NCBI GenBank assembly: GCA_020437545.1
Contig: JAGQWH010000016.1
Coordinates: 1-37,515, forward strand
DNA length: 37,515 nucleotides
Direction of reading: 5' to 3'
From: Ignavibacteriota bacterium
GTDB taxonomy: Bacteria; Bacteroidota; Ignavibacteria; Tepidaquicellales; Tepidaquicellaceae
In this document: in pieces, positions 27,101 to 34,720 of the stretch
How the letters are laid out: each line of letters starts with the position of its first letter
Position numbering within the stretch: position 1 is the first letter of the stretch
The notes under the pieces: model-generated
What the model saw: only the letters and a program-made list of their open reading frames with translations
The model's database searches: none
What the model was told of the DNA's origin: nothing
Translations under genes and position numbers: made by a program

Positions 27101-27752
27101 GATTACTGTATGCTGATTCCCCGGTGATCACAACATCTGCTACTGTATCCATTATGTGATCTCCATAGTAGATATATACTCTGCCCGCCTGAAAAAACAG
27201 ATCTGTATTATAGGAAAAAGCAGCAATTACAAGATCGCTGAATCCATCATTATTTAAGTCTCCGCCTGCAACGATACCTCCGAAACTACCACCGGATGCT
27301 TCTCCGTTCAGAATTACATCCGGTATATTATCCATGTTGACACCTCCATAATAAACATAAGCTCTTCCTTTATAAGAATTAAACATATTTGCTCCTACAA
27401 TTACATCGCTGAATCCATCACCATTTATATCACCCGCACCTGATACTGAAATTCCAAAGTTACTGTATTGGGAAACTCCTGACATAATAATATCAGGAAT
27501 TGTATCAATAATCATCCCCCCGAAGAAAATGTATGCTTTGCCTGTATTTATATTCTCAGTCGGAGCTCCGACGATAAAATCTTCATAGCCGTCACCATTA
27601 ACATCGCCTGCATTTTTCAGGGAATATCCGAAAGAGCCATAATTCAAGTTTGGTCCGTTTATAGTGAGCTGAGTCAGGGTTTGAGACAAAAGAATGTTCT
27701 GTATTGTGAGAGTAAATACAAGAGCGGTGAATAAAAGTTTACGATTGTTCAT
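24186..27752 (-). CDS. large secreted FG-GAP/VCBS repeat protein with T9SS sorting domain
   Basis: An 1188-residue surface or secreted protein. The signal peptide is residues 1-23. About seven FG-GAP (integrin-alpha-like) propeller blades follow (about 30-430, each with a calcium-binding DxNxDGxxD loop such as GDVNGDGYEDFIVGAP). Then comes an SbsA-type Ig-like (Big_5) domain (about 437-545), then VCBS/FG-GAP-like repeats (about 550-900: DLDNDGDVDLVTLG, DFDGDGDLDLLSQ), a linker (VELAEFNYNVKGRDVTLNW) and the type IX sorting domain (about 1105-1188, LSQNYPNPFNSTTTI...VAVRKLIVLK). The ATG has AGGAGG about 8 bases upstream. A GC palindrome has added SAAADS inside the sorting domain. Function is unknown; adhesion or ligand binding is typical of propellers. 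Confidence 0.9.
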   Translation of the reverse strand: MNNRKLLFTALVFTLTIQNILLSQTLTQLTINGPNLNYGSFGYSLKNAGDVNGDGYEDFIVGAPTENINTGKAYIFFGGMIIDTIPDIIMSGVSQYSNFGISVSGAGDINGDGFSDVIVGANMFNSYKGRAYVYYGGVNMDNIPDVILNGEASGGSFGGIVAGGDLNNDGFSDLVIAAFSYNTDLFFQAGRVYIYYGDHIMDTVADVVITGESAYSNLGHGTPGMGDVNGDGYCDIVLGAYYFNSGRGRAYVHFGGQNMDNIPDVVFSESGVSHGLGVCVSVVGDVNSDGFNDVVIGNGYTSSTGNAFLFYGGVNMDNEKDKVFTGREANDFYAGTFNCISGAGDINRDGYDDILIGATSNDAERGKVYVYYGGADMDTTADKIFSGENSGENFGNSVSEAGNINGDGSNNFLIGASNSDNGKGKICLYHSTNSNLIYGVYPARNAVNVTKNSDINIIFNKSMNSATINSGNIKIYGSMSGYINSSVLYDAVNRKAIIDPVNDFKTGERINVVLRSGILSSSGDSLDPFGYGFSIESTQGNGNFSQTISVEDTLLNIAIGDLDNDGDVDLVTLGIGYNILINGYRGYHYKVYKNNGQGEFAKTSEFSIGSGYEFDFPWNIKLADFDGDGDLDLLSQTEGLLASLYITLNNGDGTFQDHPVYSRITGTLSGAAVYDIDNDGDNDLIVNTESSGLSSFINNGYAGFSLNGFIVPGVDYSTGFPEVGDFDNDGYGDILYKNRILFNNKNGTFSDTSGIITNNFFEKAVLYDLDKDGDLDIAGSTSPFIVAAFTEILLNNGNGSFELSQSMFNTTVAAGGDFDHDSGPDIDLILKFINDKLYTNNGNGFFNESHAIGNIFPLINTNTADFDQDGDMDLISPGEFILTSNVRGYVNAVTYRNSNNVGMQYKISGNTTILVGSVNNVYVSSAENGYWRISNYDSTQASLQTASENDTVSVSAGNRLGHFVLYYTAHRNNSTDTLLSYHVYVDNPSPVELAEFNYNVKGRDVTLNWKTVSEINNKGFEIERTIDNGQSTIDNWIRTGYVYSNGNGTTNGITEYMFTDRNLNSGNYKYRLKQTDFNGSFEYFELQETVSIGFPDKYSLSQNYPNPFNSTTTIQFGIWSAAADSDFGFVTLKIYDVSGKEIVTLVNENKEPGYYNIKLNATDLSSGVYFYRMTAGDFVAVRKLIVLK
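24382..24395. repeat. GC-rich perfect palindrome inside a coding sequence
   Basis: TCCGCCGCGGCGGA, a perfect 14-bp palindrome in otherwise AT-rich DNA. It is read in frame as S-A-A-A-D-S within the T9SS domain of the gene at 24186-27752. The same core (TCCGCC-N2-GGCGGA) recurs at 29732-29745. Confidence 0.9.
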
Positions 27753-28314
27753 TTCTTATTCCTCCTGTTATTTCAAAATATATTATTTATAATATTTTTA
27801 TTTTTTCCAAAAAATAAGTTTAAGACTTTAAAAAACTTAATTCAGTTTTGATCAGGAAAGCAATAGGTTTCAGCAATAACGACCATTTTCAAAATGAACA
27901 TTTAAAATAAAATTTTTGGTTTAAAAATTTAAGCAGTATTAAAAATTCCATGGCGGAATAATTTTGCGTATCCTATATCAGATACTGCAGAAGAAGAGAA
28001 TGGTAATGAATGACTTATTATTTTTAAATATAGAAAACGAATAATTATTCTGTCTGAATGCTTGAAAGATAATTCAAATGTCCTGAAATTGTAAGACATT
28101 TACGAAGGTGCAAATATCCGATTTAAATTAAAAAACAAACAAAAGATTCTCATAAATCATATGCTCTGCCGGAATCAATTATAAAAGAGATAAAAAATTT
28201 AAGATTAGATTTTGAAAATGAATTAAACTTTGTATATTTATCTAAAATTTGGTTATTAAATTATGCCATTTTGGATTTTATATATTTTACTTATTAATTC
28301 AGAATTAAATAAAA
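27753..28314. other. 562-base intergenic stretch between divergent genes
   Basis: AT-rich divergent region between the FG-GAP protein gene and the mscS-like gene. I find no RNA gene. An open frame without a start codon (about 28123-28292) carries L-P-E-S-I-I-K-E-I-K-N and could be a gene scrap, but nothing supports it further. The promoters of both flanking genes should lie here. Confidence 0.55.
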
Positions 28315-29202
28315 ATGGAATTTGAAAAAGCTATAAATCTGATTACAGAAAAATTAGAAACATGGTTCAATGAATTTGTTCGTTTATTGCCAAATATATT
28401 ACTGGCTGCTTTAATACTTGTAATTGGTATTTTTGCAGCCAGGATCATCAGGAATTTTTCAGCGAAATATGTCAAGAAAATCTCTTCAAATTCAGCTTTG
28501 AACAGTCTTTTCTCATCCATCATTTATGTTTTTTTAATAGGTGTTACAATTTTTACCGCACTGAGCATATTGCAACTTGATAAAGCAGTAACTTCCATAT
28601 TAGCAGGTGCAGGAATAATAGGACTGGCACTTGCCTTTGCATTTCAGGACATAGCATCAAATTTCATATCCGGAATTTTTATTTCATTCAGAAAACCTAT
28701 AAGCATAGATGATATAGTAAAAGTAGGAGAATATTTGGGTGAGATAAAAGAGATTAATCTTCGGGACACAGTATTGCAAACCTTTCAGGGTGAAATAGTA
28801 ATTATACCAAACAAGGATCTGTTTCAAAATCCAATTGTGAATTACTCAAGCCTGGGTAAAAGAAGATTTGATCTCAGCGTGGGAGTTTCCTACGGAGAAG
28901 ATCTTGAAAAGGTAAGAGAAGTTACTTTAAATGCAGTGAAAGAAATTGAAGAATTATGTAAAGAAAAGGAAACGACCTTGTTTTTTGATGGTTTTGGAGA
29001 CAGTTCAATTAATTTTACGATCCGACTGTGGGTTGATAACTGCTCACAGTCTTCTTATTTAACGACCGGTAATAAAGCTATAATGCTGATCAAGAAAGCA
29101 TATAATGAAAATGATATAATGATTCCATTTCCGATACGTACGCTGGATTTTGGCATCAAAGGCGGTGTACCATTAAAAGATATTTTACCTGGAAAAGAAT
29201 AA
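28315..29202 (+). CDS. small-conductance mechanosensitive channel, MscS family
   Basis: A 295-residue inner-membrane channel that opens under membrane tension to release solutes after hypo-osmotic shock. It has three membrane segments: about 23-45, 63-84 and the pore-lining TM3 at about 90-118 (ILAGAGIIGLALAFAFQDIASNFISGIFI, with the Gly/Ala packing typical of MscS). The beta domain follows (SIDDIVKVGEYLGEIKEINLRDTVLQT) with the family motif IIPNKDLFQNPIVNYS, then the alpha/beta C-terminal domain. The size matches MscS/YnaI-type minimal channels. The start is an ATG with no strong ribosome binding site. It stands alone. Confidence 0.94.
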   Translation: MEFEKAINLITEKLETWFNEFVRLLPNILLAALILVIGIFAARIIRNFSAKYVKKISSNSALNSLFSSIIYVFLIGVTIFTALSILQLDKAVTSILAGAGIIGLALAFAFQDIASNFISGIFISFRKPISIDDIVKVGEYLGEIKEINLRDTVLQTFQGEIVIIPNKDLFQNPIVNYSSLGKRRFDLSVGVSYGEDLEKVREVTLNAVKEIEELCKEKETTLFFDGFGDSSINFTIRLWVDNCSQSSYLTTGNKAIMLIKKAYNENDIMIPFPIRTLDFGIKGGVPLKDILPGKE

Positions 29203-29264
29203 TTGCATAGGAAACTTTTCCATTTATAAGTTTTTGTATAATTGATATCATTAGATCAATACAC

Positions 29265-29320
29265 TTTATACTTTAAACTTTAAACTTTTAACTTTTAACT
29301 TTTAACTTTTAACTTTTAAC
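29265..29320. repeat. heptamer tandem array (TTTTAAC)x8
   Basis: Eight head-to-tail heptamers: TTTATAC, TTTAAAC twice, then TTTTAAC five times. It lies about 60 bases after the mscS-like stop and before the metH promoter. TTTTAAC is shared with the array at 16572-16648. Confidence 0.93.
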
Positions 29321-29341
29321 ACATTTGCATACAATTTGAAA

Positions 29342-29370
29342 TTGAAATTATAAAACGCTTCATGTATATT
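29342..29370 (+). promoter_or_regulatory. probable promoter of the SAM riboswitch-metH transcript
   Basis: TTGAAA at 29342-29347 and TATATT at 29365-29370 with a 17-base spacer and a TG one base before the -10 box. Transcription would start near 29377, about 25 bases before riboswitch helix P1. Confidence 0.5.
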
Positions 29371-29400
29371 GCAGTCTAAGAAAAATTGTTCTTATACGAT

Positions 29401-29529
29401 CTGACTTATGGAGAAAGGTGGAGGGATTAGGCCCTAAGATACCTTGGCAACCGTCTTCCGGTAAACACCGGAGAGAAAGGTGCTAATTCCTATCCTGTTA
29501 TAATTGTATGACAGGAAGAGATGAGTTAG
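29401..29529 (+). ncRNA. SAM-I (S-box) riboswitch aptamer upstream of metH
   Basis: The aptamer binds S-adenosylmethionine and lowers expression of methionine genes. Conserved core elements appear in order: AGGTGGAGGGATTAGGCCC (P2 with kink-turn), TACCTTGGCAACC, the P3 hairpin TCCGGTAAACACCGGA, the joining strand AGGTGCTAATTCC, and a P4 hairpin closed by TCCTG...CAGGA. P1 is formed by 29401-29408 (CTGACTTA) with 29522-29529 (TGAGTTAG). It lies about 300 bases before metH, fitting its regulatory role. SAM-II and SAM-III do not fit this architecture. Confidence 0.95.
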
Positions 29530-29567
29530 AAGAATAAATATTGTAATGTGTTTTATATTGAATATTG

Positions 29568-29603
29568 AATCTCTTCTGACTTATGGTTGGAAGAGATTTT
29601 TTT
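29568..29603 (+). terminator. riboswitch-controlled terminator (expression platform)
   Basis: Stem AATCTCTTC (29568-29576) with its complement (29590-29598), a 13-base loop, then a run of seven T (29597-29603). The 5' arm and loop (29572-29583) can instead pair with 29522-29533, which holds the 3' strand of P1. So without SAM an antiterminator forms, and with SAM P1 frees the terminator arm and transcription stops before metH. Confidence 0.88.
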
Positions 29604-29722
29604 ATGTCCCAAATCAGAGTTGAGAGATTGCGGATTTAACATAAATCAAATAGAAAATTTTCAAAACATATTTAAAATCAACCATTCCAAACTCATAAAC
29701 TGAATATTAATAAGTTTAACAT

Positions 29723-29805
29723 AATTAACACTCCGCCGAGGCGGATAACACAATTAACATAATTAACACAATTAACATAATTAACACAATTAACATAATT
29801 AAGAC
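29723..29805. repeat. nonamer tandem array (AATTAACAY) interrupted by a GC palindrome
   Basis: Nonamers AATTAACAC and AATTAACAT alternate, giving an 18-base higher-order unit, between the riboswitch terminator and the metH start. After the first unit the array is split by the 14-base GC palindrome at 29732-29745. It forms part of the metH leader. Confidence 0.92.
29732..29745. repeat. GC-rich palindrome TCCGCC-GA-GGCGGA
   Basis: Six-base arms with a 2-base centre, the same core as at 24382-24395. It is bounded on both sides by TAACAC (29726-29731 and 29746-29751), as a 6-base target duplication would leave, although the host array itself contains TAACAC. Confidence 0.9.
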
Positions 29806-29826
29806 AGATAACTAATTAATCAAAAA

Positions 29827-32800
29827 ATGAACGACATAAAACAAATACTAAAAGACAGGATACTCATTCTCGACGGAGCGATGGGAACGATGATTCAGAG
29901 ACATAAACTCGAAGAAGAAGATTTCAGAGGTGAAAGATTCAAAGATCATAAACATTCACTTAAAGGGAACAATGATCTTTTATCAATAACTCGCCCTGAT
30001 ATAATAAAAGATATTCACAGAAAATATTTTGAAGCCGGTGCTGATATTGCGGAAACCAATACATTCAGCAGTACAAAGATAGCTCAGGCAGATTATAAAC
30101 TTGAAGACATTGTATATGAATTGAATTATGAATCTGCTAAAATCGCTAAGGAAGTTGCTGATGAATTCACAAAAAAAGAACCGGACAAGCCAAGATTTGT
30201 AGCCGGTTCTTTAGGCCCTACCAACCGAACTGCTTCGCTTTCTCCGGATGTAAATGATCCCGGTTTCAGAGCTGTTACTTTTGATGAACTTGTAGATGCT
30301 TATTATGAACAGACAAAAGGTCTCGCAGACGGTGGTGTCGATATACTTCTTGTTGAAACAGTCTTTGATACTTTGAATGCAAAAGCAGCTTTATTTGCCA
30401 TTCAGAAATATTTTAATGAATCCGGAAAGAAGATTCCGGTTATGGTTTCTGGAACTATAACTGATGCAAGCGGACGAACACTTTCGGGACAGACAGTTGA
30501 AGCATTCTTATACTCAGTAACTCACATGGATCTTTTAAGTATTGGATTCAACTGCGCCTTAGGTGCTAAACAGCTTCGTCCTCATATTTCGACTTTGGCT
30601 GAAAAATCTGAATTGCTTGTCAGTGCTCATCCGAATGCAGGGCTACCAAATGAGTTCGGTGAATATGATGAAACTCCCGAATCAACTGCAGGTCAGATAG
30701 AAGAATTTTTAAAAGAAGATCTAATAAACATAATCGGAGGTTGCTGCGGAACAACTCCGGAGCATATCAAAGCAATTGCAGACGTTGCAAAAAAATTCAA
30801 ACCAAGAGTACCGCCGGTGCTTGAACATCTGCCCAGATATGCAGGACTTGAGCCGTTAGTAGTATTTAAAGAAAGCAATTTTGTAAATGTAGGAGAGAGA
30901 ACAAATGTAACCGGTTCGGCAAAATTCAAAAAGCTTATTGTAGAAGAAAAATATGAAGATGCTCTGGCTATAGCTCTTCATCAGGTAGAAGGAGGAGCTC
31001 AGGTCATTGATGTAAATATGGATGAAGGAATGCTTGATTCGGAAGAAGTAATGAAGAAGTTTCTGCATCTGATCGCATCCGAACCAGACATTTCAAAACT
31101 GCCTATTATGATTGATTCTTCCAAATGGTCAGTAATAGAAGAAGGTCTGAAATGTGTGCAGGGTAAGTCAATCGTAAATTCTATCTCTTTGAAAGAAGGT
31201 GAAGAAAAATTCAAAGAAAGTGCGCGCAAAGTAAAAATGTATGGAGCTTCAGTGATTGTAATGGCATTTGATGAGAACGGACAGGCGGATACTTATGAAA
31301 AGAAAATTGCTATTTGTAAAAGAGCATATGATATACTTACAAAGGAAGTCGGATTCCCTGCTGAAGATATTATATTTGACCCGAACATACTTACAGTTGC
31401 AACCGGTATAGAAGAGCATAACAATTATGCTGTAGATTATATCAACGCAACAAAATGGATAAAAGAAAATCTTCCCGGCGCGCAGGTAAGCGGAGGAGTA
31501 AGTAATATTTCTTTTTCATTCAGAGGGAATGACAGAGTAAGGGAAGCGATGCATTCTGCTTTTTTATATCATGCGATTAAAGCCGGAATGGATATGGGAA
31601 TTGTGAATCCGGGTATGCTTGAAGTTTATGAGGAAATTCCGAAAGATCTTCTGGAAAGAGTTGAAGATGTACTTTTGAACAGAAGAGATGATGCGACAGA
31701 GAGACTGGTTGAATTTGCAGAGACGATTAAAAGCAAAGGTAAAGAACAGGTAAAAGATGACGCATGGAGACAGGCAGATGTTAAGAGCAGGCTTACTCAT
31801 TCTCTTGTGAAAGGAATTGTCGAATATATCGATGAAGACACAGAAGAAGCAAGACAGCTTTTTGATAAACCGATCCAGGTGATCGAAGGTCCGCTCATGG
31901 ACGGGATGAATGTAGTTGGAGATCTTTTCGGAGCGGGAAAGATGTTCCTTCCTCAGGTAGTAAAAAGCGCAAGGGTGATGAAGAAAGCTGTAGCATATCT
32001 TCTGCCTTACATTGAAGCTACAAAAGAAGAAGGAGCCCGGGCTAAAGGAAAAATACTGATGGCAACTGTCAAAGGTGATGTGCATGACATCGGGAAAAAT
32101 ATAGTCGGAGTTGTGCTTGGATGTAACAATTATGATGTAATTGATCTAGGCGTAATGGTCTCTTGTGAAAAGATACTTGAAACAGCCCGAAAGGAGAAAG
32201 TCGACGTGATAGGACTAAGCGGACTGATAACACCTTCACTTGATGAAATGGTACACGTTGCTAAGGAGATGGAGAGAGAGGGTTTTGATATTCCTCTTTT
32301 GATTGGAGGAGCTACTACTTCCAAAATTCATACAGCAGTGAAGATAGAAGAGAATTATAAACGCGGTCAGACAATACATGTACTTGACGCCTCAAAGTCC
32401 GTTCCGGTGGTAAGTAATCTTCTTAGCGATAACAAAGATAAATTCGCAGCTGAAATAAAAGAGGAATATATCAAACTCAGGGAGCATCATTTAAAAAATA
32501 AAATACAGAAACCGTTTCTTTCTTATGAAGAAGCAAAGAAGAACAATTTAAAACTGGAATTCAGCAATAATGAAATTTCAAAACCTGAATTTACAGGTAT
32601 AAAAGTTTTTGACAATTACGACATGGGTGAGATAGCTGAATATATTGACTGGACTCCATTCTTCAGAACATGGGAACTTGCTGGAAAATATCCTGAAATA
32701 CTGGAGGATAAGGTTGTTGGTGAACAGGCGCAGAACTTGTTTAAAGACGCAAAAGAATTACTTAATAAAATAATTTCAGAAAAATGGCTTACAGCAAAGG

Positions 32801-33492
32801 GAGTGATCGGAATATGGAGTGCAAATACAGTTGAAGATACAATAGAAGTTTATAAGAATGGAACAAGTTCGGAAGTGTTGACAACATTCAGAACTTTAAG
32901 ACAACAGGGGGAAAAGAGTTCGAATGTACCAAACATCTCTCTATCTGATTTTGTTGCACCTAAAGAAACCGGATTAACTGATTATATAGGAGGATTTGCA
33001 GTGACAACAGGAATAGGAATTGAAAAATGGATAAAGAAATTTGAAGATGAGCATGATGATTATAATAAGATCATGCTTCAGTCACTTGCTGACAGACTAG
33101 CGGAAGCTTTTGCAGAGCTTATGCATAAAAAAGTCAGAACAGAATACTGGGGATATGATAAAGCAGAAACTCTGGGAAATGATGAACTTATTAAAGAGAA
33201 ATATCGCGGGATCAGACCTGCTCCGGGTTACCCTGCATGTCCGGACCATACTGAAAAGATTACTTTATTCAAACTTCTTGAAGTCGAGAAAAACACCGGA
33301 ATAAAACTTACAGAAAGTCTTGCAATGTATCCGGCTTCGTCAGTAAGCGGATTATATTTTGCCCATCCGGAGGCAAGATATTTCGGAGTCGGGAAGATCG
33401 GCAAGGATCAGGTTGAGGATTATGCAAGAAGCAAGGGAATGAGTATCGAAGATGCTGAGAGATGGCTTGCACCGGCTTTGAATTATAAGTAA
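29827..33492 (+). CDS. metH: cobalamin-dependent methionine synthase
   Basis: It moves the methyl group of 5-methyltetrahydrofolate to homocysteine through methylcobalamin. All four modules are present in 1221 residues. The homocysteine-binding barrel (about 1-325) has zinc ligands C243 in GFNCALG and C306/C307 in [10 protein letters not shown]. The pterin-binding barrel (about 350-610) includes [14 protein letters not shown]. The cobalamin cap and Rossmann module (about 640-880) carry D751-x-H753-x-x-G756 in DVHDIGKN, the lower-ligand motif. The AdoMet-binding reactivation domain (about 890-1221) has [15 protein letters not shown]. The gene is under a SAM-I riboswitch, so it is repressed when SAM is high. 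No metF or other methionine gene is adjacent. Confidence 0.97.
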   Translation: MNDIKQILKDRILILDGAMGTMIQRHKLEEEDFRGERFKDHKHSLKGNNDLLSITRPDIIKDIHRKYFEAGADIAETNTFSSTKIAQADYKLEDIVYELNYESAKIAKEVADEFTKKEPDKPRFVAGSLGPTNRTASLSPDVNDPGFRAVTFDELVDAYYEQTKGLADGGVDILLVETVFDTLNAKAALFAIQKYFNESGKKIPVMVSGTITDASGRTLSGQTVEAFLYSVTHMDLLSIGFNCALGAKQLRPHISTLAEKSELLVSAHPNAGLPNEFGEYDETPESTAGQIEEFLKEDLINIIGGCCGTTPEHIKAIADVAKKFKPRVPPVLEHLPRYAGLEPLVVFKESNFVNVGERTNVTGSAKFKKLIVEEKYEDALAIALHQVEGGAQVIDVNMDEGMLDSEEVMKKFLHLIASEPDISKLPIMIDSSKWSVIEEGLKCVQGKSIVNSISLKEGEEKFKESARKVKMYGASVIVMAFDENGQADTYEKKIAICKRAYDILTKEVGFPAEDIIFDPNILTVATGIEEHNNYAVDYINATKWIKENLPGAQVSGGVSNISFSFRGNDRVREAMHSAFLYHAIKAGMDMGIVNPGMLEVYEEIPKDLLERVEDVLLNRRDDATERLVEFAETIKSKGKEQVKDDAWRQADVKSRLTHSLVKGIVEYIDEDTEEARQLFDKPIQVIEGPLMDGMNVVGDLFGAGKMFLPQVVKSARVMKKAVAYLLPYIEATKEEGARAKGKILMATVKGDVHDIGKNIVGVVLGCNNYDVIDLGVMVSCEKILETARKEKVDVIGLSGLITPSLDEMVHVAKEMEREGFDIPLLIGGATTSKIHTAVKIEENYKRGQTIHVLDASKSVPVVSNLLSDNKDKFAAEIKEEYIKLREHHLKNKIQKPFLSYEEAKKNNLKLEFSNNEISKPEFTGIKVFDNYDMGEIAEYIDWTPFFRTWELAGKYPEILEDKVVGEQAQNLFKDAKELLNKIISEKWLTAKGVIGIWSANTVEDTIEVYKNGTSSEVLTTFRTLRQQGEKSSNVPNISLSDFVAPKETGLTDYIGGFAVTTGIGIEKWIKKFEDEHDDYNKIMLQSLADRLAEAFAELMHKKVRTEYWGYDKAETLGNDELIKEKYRGIRPAPGYPACPDHTEKITLFKLLEVEKNTGIKLTESLAMYPASSVSGLYFAHPEARYFGVGKIGKDQVEDYARSKGMSIEDAERWLAPALNYK

Positions 33493-33559
33493 TATTATAG
33501 TGAGTAAGCGAGACAGCTGGTAGACTTTGTAACCGGGTTTTTATTTAAAAGGTATAAGT

Positions 33560-33585
33560 TTTGACAATTTTCTAAAGTTGTCAAA
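33560..33585. repeat. REP-like palindrome, upstream copy
   Basis: Left TTTGACAATTTT and right AAAGTTGTCAAA, with one mismatch between the arms, so it is the least perfect of three copies. It lies 45 bases before the transposase start and ahead of its AAGGAGG ribosome binding site. Confidence 0.85.
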
Positions 33586-33630
33586 GCAAAGAAGTGTTTT
33601 AAAATATTATTAAATTAAAGGAGGAACATT

Positions 33631-34275
33631 ATGGCAAAGCTGGAACATTATTACACAAGATTTGAAGAGAATAAGTTTTATCACATTTACAACAGGGCGG
33701 TTGACAGAAAACCAATGTTTAAGAATGAAGGTAACTACGAATTTTTTCTTAAAAAATATGACAAATATCTCTCTCCTGTTTTAGAGACTCATGCGTTTTG
33801 TTTGCTGAGAGCTCATTTTGAGTTATTGGTTAGAGTTCCGGATTTGACAACTTTTAAAAAGTTGTCAAATCTCAATCCTGACCACCCGCCACACGACATT
33901 ATAAGTAATAAATTTCGAAAATTCTTTCAATCCTATGCATTAGCATTTAACAAACAGCAGAACAGAATAGGTACACTGTTTCAAACTCCGTTCAAGAGAG
34001 AGTTAATTGAAGATAAAAATAAATTAAAGGAATTTATCTATTACATACATTCAACTCCACAGCTTCATGAACTGAAAAATGACTTCAGGGACTGGAAATG
34101 GAGTTCGTTTAAAAGAGTTTTAAATGACAGACCAAGTAAATTACATAAAAAAGAAGTACTTGATTTGTTTGGAGGAAAAGAAGAATTTGTGAATTTTCAT
34201 TCAGATAAACAAAAAATGTTAGAGGCTGAGCTGTACTTTCTGAAGATCAGAAAACTTGATGATTTATCACATTAA
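33631..34275 (+). CDS. REP-associated tyrosine transposase (Y1_Tnp/IS200-like), possibly inactive
   Basis: A 214-residue HUH-nuclease-fold protein of the RAYT type. Family features are KFYHIYNRAVDRKPMF (residues 15-30), the probable catalytic Tyr102 in FFQSYALAFNKQQNRIGTLFQ, KEFIYYIHSTPQL and DWKWSSF near 160. The metal-binding HUH motif, normally NHFHLL, reads AHFELL (H62-F63-E64), so the second His is Glu. The palindrome at 33841-33871 encodes residues 71-81 (DLTTFKKLSNL), next to this motif. A strong AAGGAGG precedes the ATG. Whether it still cuts DNA is uncertain; it may be a worn-out or domesticated copy. Confidence 0.88.
   Translation: MAKLEHYYTRFEENKFYHIYNRAVDRKPMFKNEGNYEFFLKKYDKYLSPVLETHAFCLLRAHFELLVRVPDLTTFKKLSNLNPDHPPHDIISNKFRKFFQSYALAFNKQQNRIGTLFQTPFKRELIEDKNKLKEFIYYIHSTPQLHELKNDFRDWKWSSFKRVLNDRPSKLHKKEVLDLFGGKEEFVNFHSDKQKMLEAELYFLKIRKLDDLSH
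33841..33871. repeat. REP-like palindrome inside the RAYT reading frame
   Basis: A perfect palindrome with 15-bp arms (GATTTGACAACTTTT) around one central A. It begins exactly at codon 71 and is read as D-L-T-T-F-K-K-L-S-N-L. It shares the TTTGACAACTTT core with the two flanking copies. Confidence 0.93.
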
Positions 34276-34285
34276 TTTTTTTACC

Positions 34286-34318
34286 AGCTTTGACAACTTT
34301 TTAAAAGTTGTCAAAGCT
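34286..34318. repeat. REP-like palindrome, downstream copy
   Basis: A perfect palindrome with 16-bp arms (AGCTTTGACAACTTTT) around a single central T, 11 bases after the transposase stop and 15 bases before the end of the facing gene. It has no T-run, so a terminator role is not evident. Confidence 0.93.
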
Positions 34319-34332
34319 AAACCATTACCTTT

Positions 34333-34686
34333 TCACAGTTCACTTTCATTATCTGTATCAACATGAAATTTCTTAAGAAATCTGTGAATAACCGGCGCAA
34401 GAAATATTGTCATACTTGTAAGAAAAGTTACACCGCTGAACAAAGCATAAAACGCTGCAAATAATTTTTCGCTATTATCTTTAAGTTCCGAATACTGCCC
34501 CATTCCACCGAGTATCATTGATGCATTTAAAAATGCATCAACCCAGTCCAGTTTTACTATAAAATGATAGCCTAAGATCCCCGTCAAAATTGAAATCAGG
34601 AATATTCCTGTTGCAAATAAACCGGATCTTATAAATCTTTTTCTGAACTCTTTCTTGCTGAGATATCTTGATTTATTATTTATCAT
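34333..34686 (-). CDS. two-TM channel-like membrane protein without a potassium filter
   Basis: A 117-residue inner-membrane protein. A basic cytosolic N-terminus (1-20) is followed by TM1 (about 21-44), a re-entrant-like segment LDWVDAFLNASMILGGMG (46-63) and TM2 (about 74-103: KLFAAFYALFSGVTFLTSMTIFLAPVI), then a short basic/acidic tail. The order outer helix, pore helix, loop, inner helix is that of a two-TM potassium channel, and the inner helix opens like channel TM2 segments, but the filter TVGYG is replaced by GGMGQ. Ion conduction is therefore not claimed. It stands just upstream of the RlmD-type gene's end with 34 bases between them on the same strand. Confidence 0.68.
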   Translation of the reverse strand: MINNKSRYLSKKEFRKRFIRSGLFATGIFLISILTGILGYHFIVKLDWVDAFLNASMILGGMGQYSELKDNSEKLFAAFYALFSGVTFLTSMTIFLAPVIHRFLKKFHVDTDNESEL

Positions 34687-34720
34687 AAACAGAATATTTT
34701 AATTTTATCCCTTAAAATAA

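Larger units (their letters stand above)
33557..34318 (+). mobile_element. RAYT unit: REP-type palindromes flanking a Y1 transposase gene
   Basis: A transposase-like gene (33631-34275) is bracketed by copies of one palindrome (33560-33585 and 34286-34318), with a third copy inside the gene. This is the arrangement of REP-associated tyrosine transposases, which are thought to mobilise such palindromes. The outer limits are set by the palindromes; true ends and target site are not known. Confidence 0.6.

Noticed and set aside
28123-28292. Start-less open frame before the mscS-like gene
   Set aside because: No start codon, no ribosome binding site and no recognisable family; kept only as a note on the gap.
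31564-32085. A 173-codon open frame on the minus strand within metH
   Set aside because: It lies wholly antisense to the cobalamin module of metH, whose motifs are intact, and its translation is Cys/Phe/Ser-rich with no recognisable domain or ribosome binding site.
34286-34318. Palindrome considered as a bidirectional terminator between convergent genes
   Set aside because: No T-run on either side, and the same palindrome occurs upstream of and inside the transposase gene, so a REP-type repeat explains it better.
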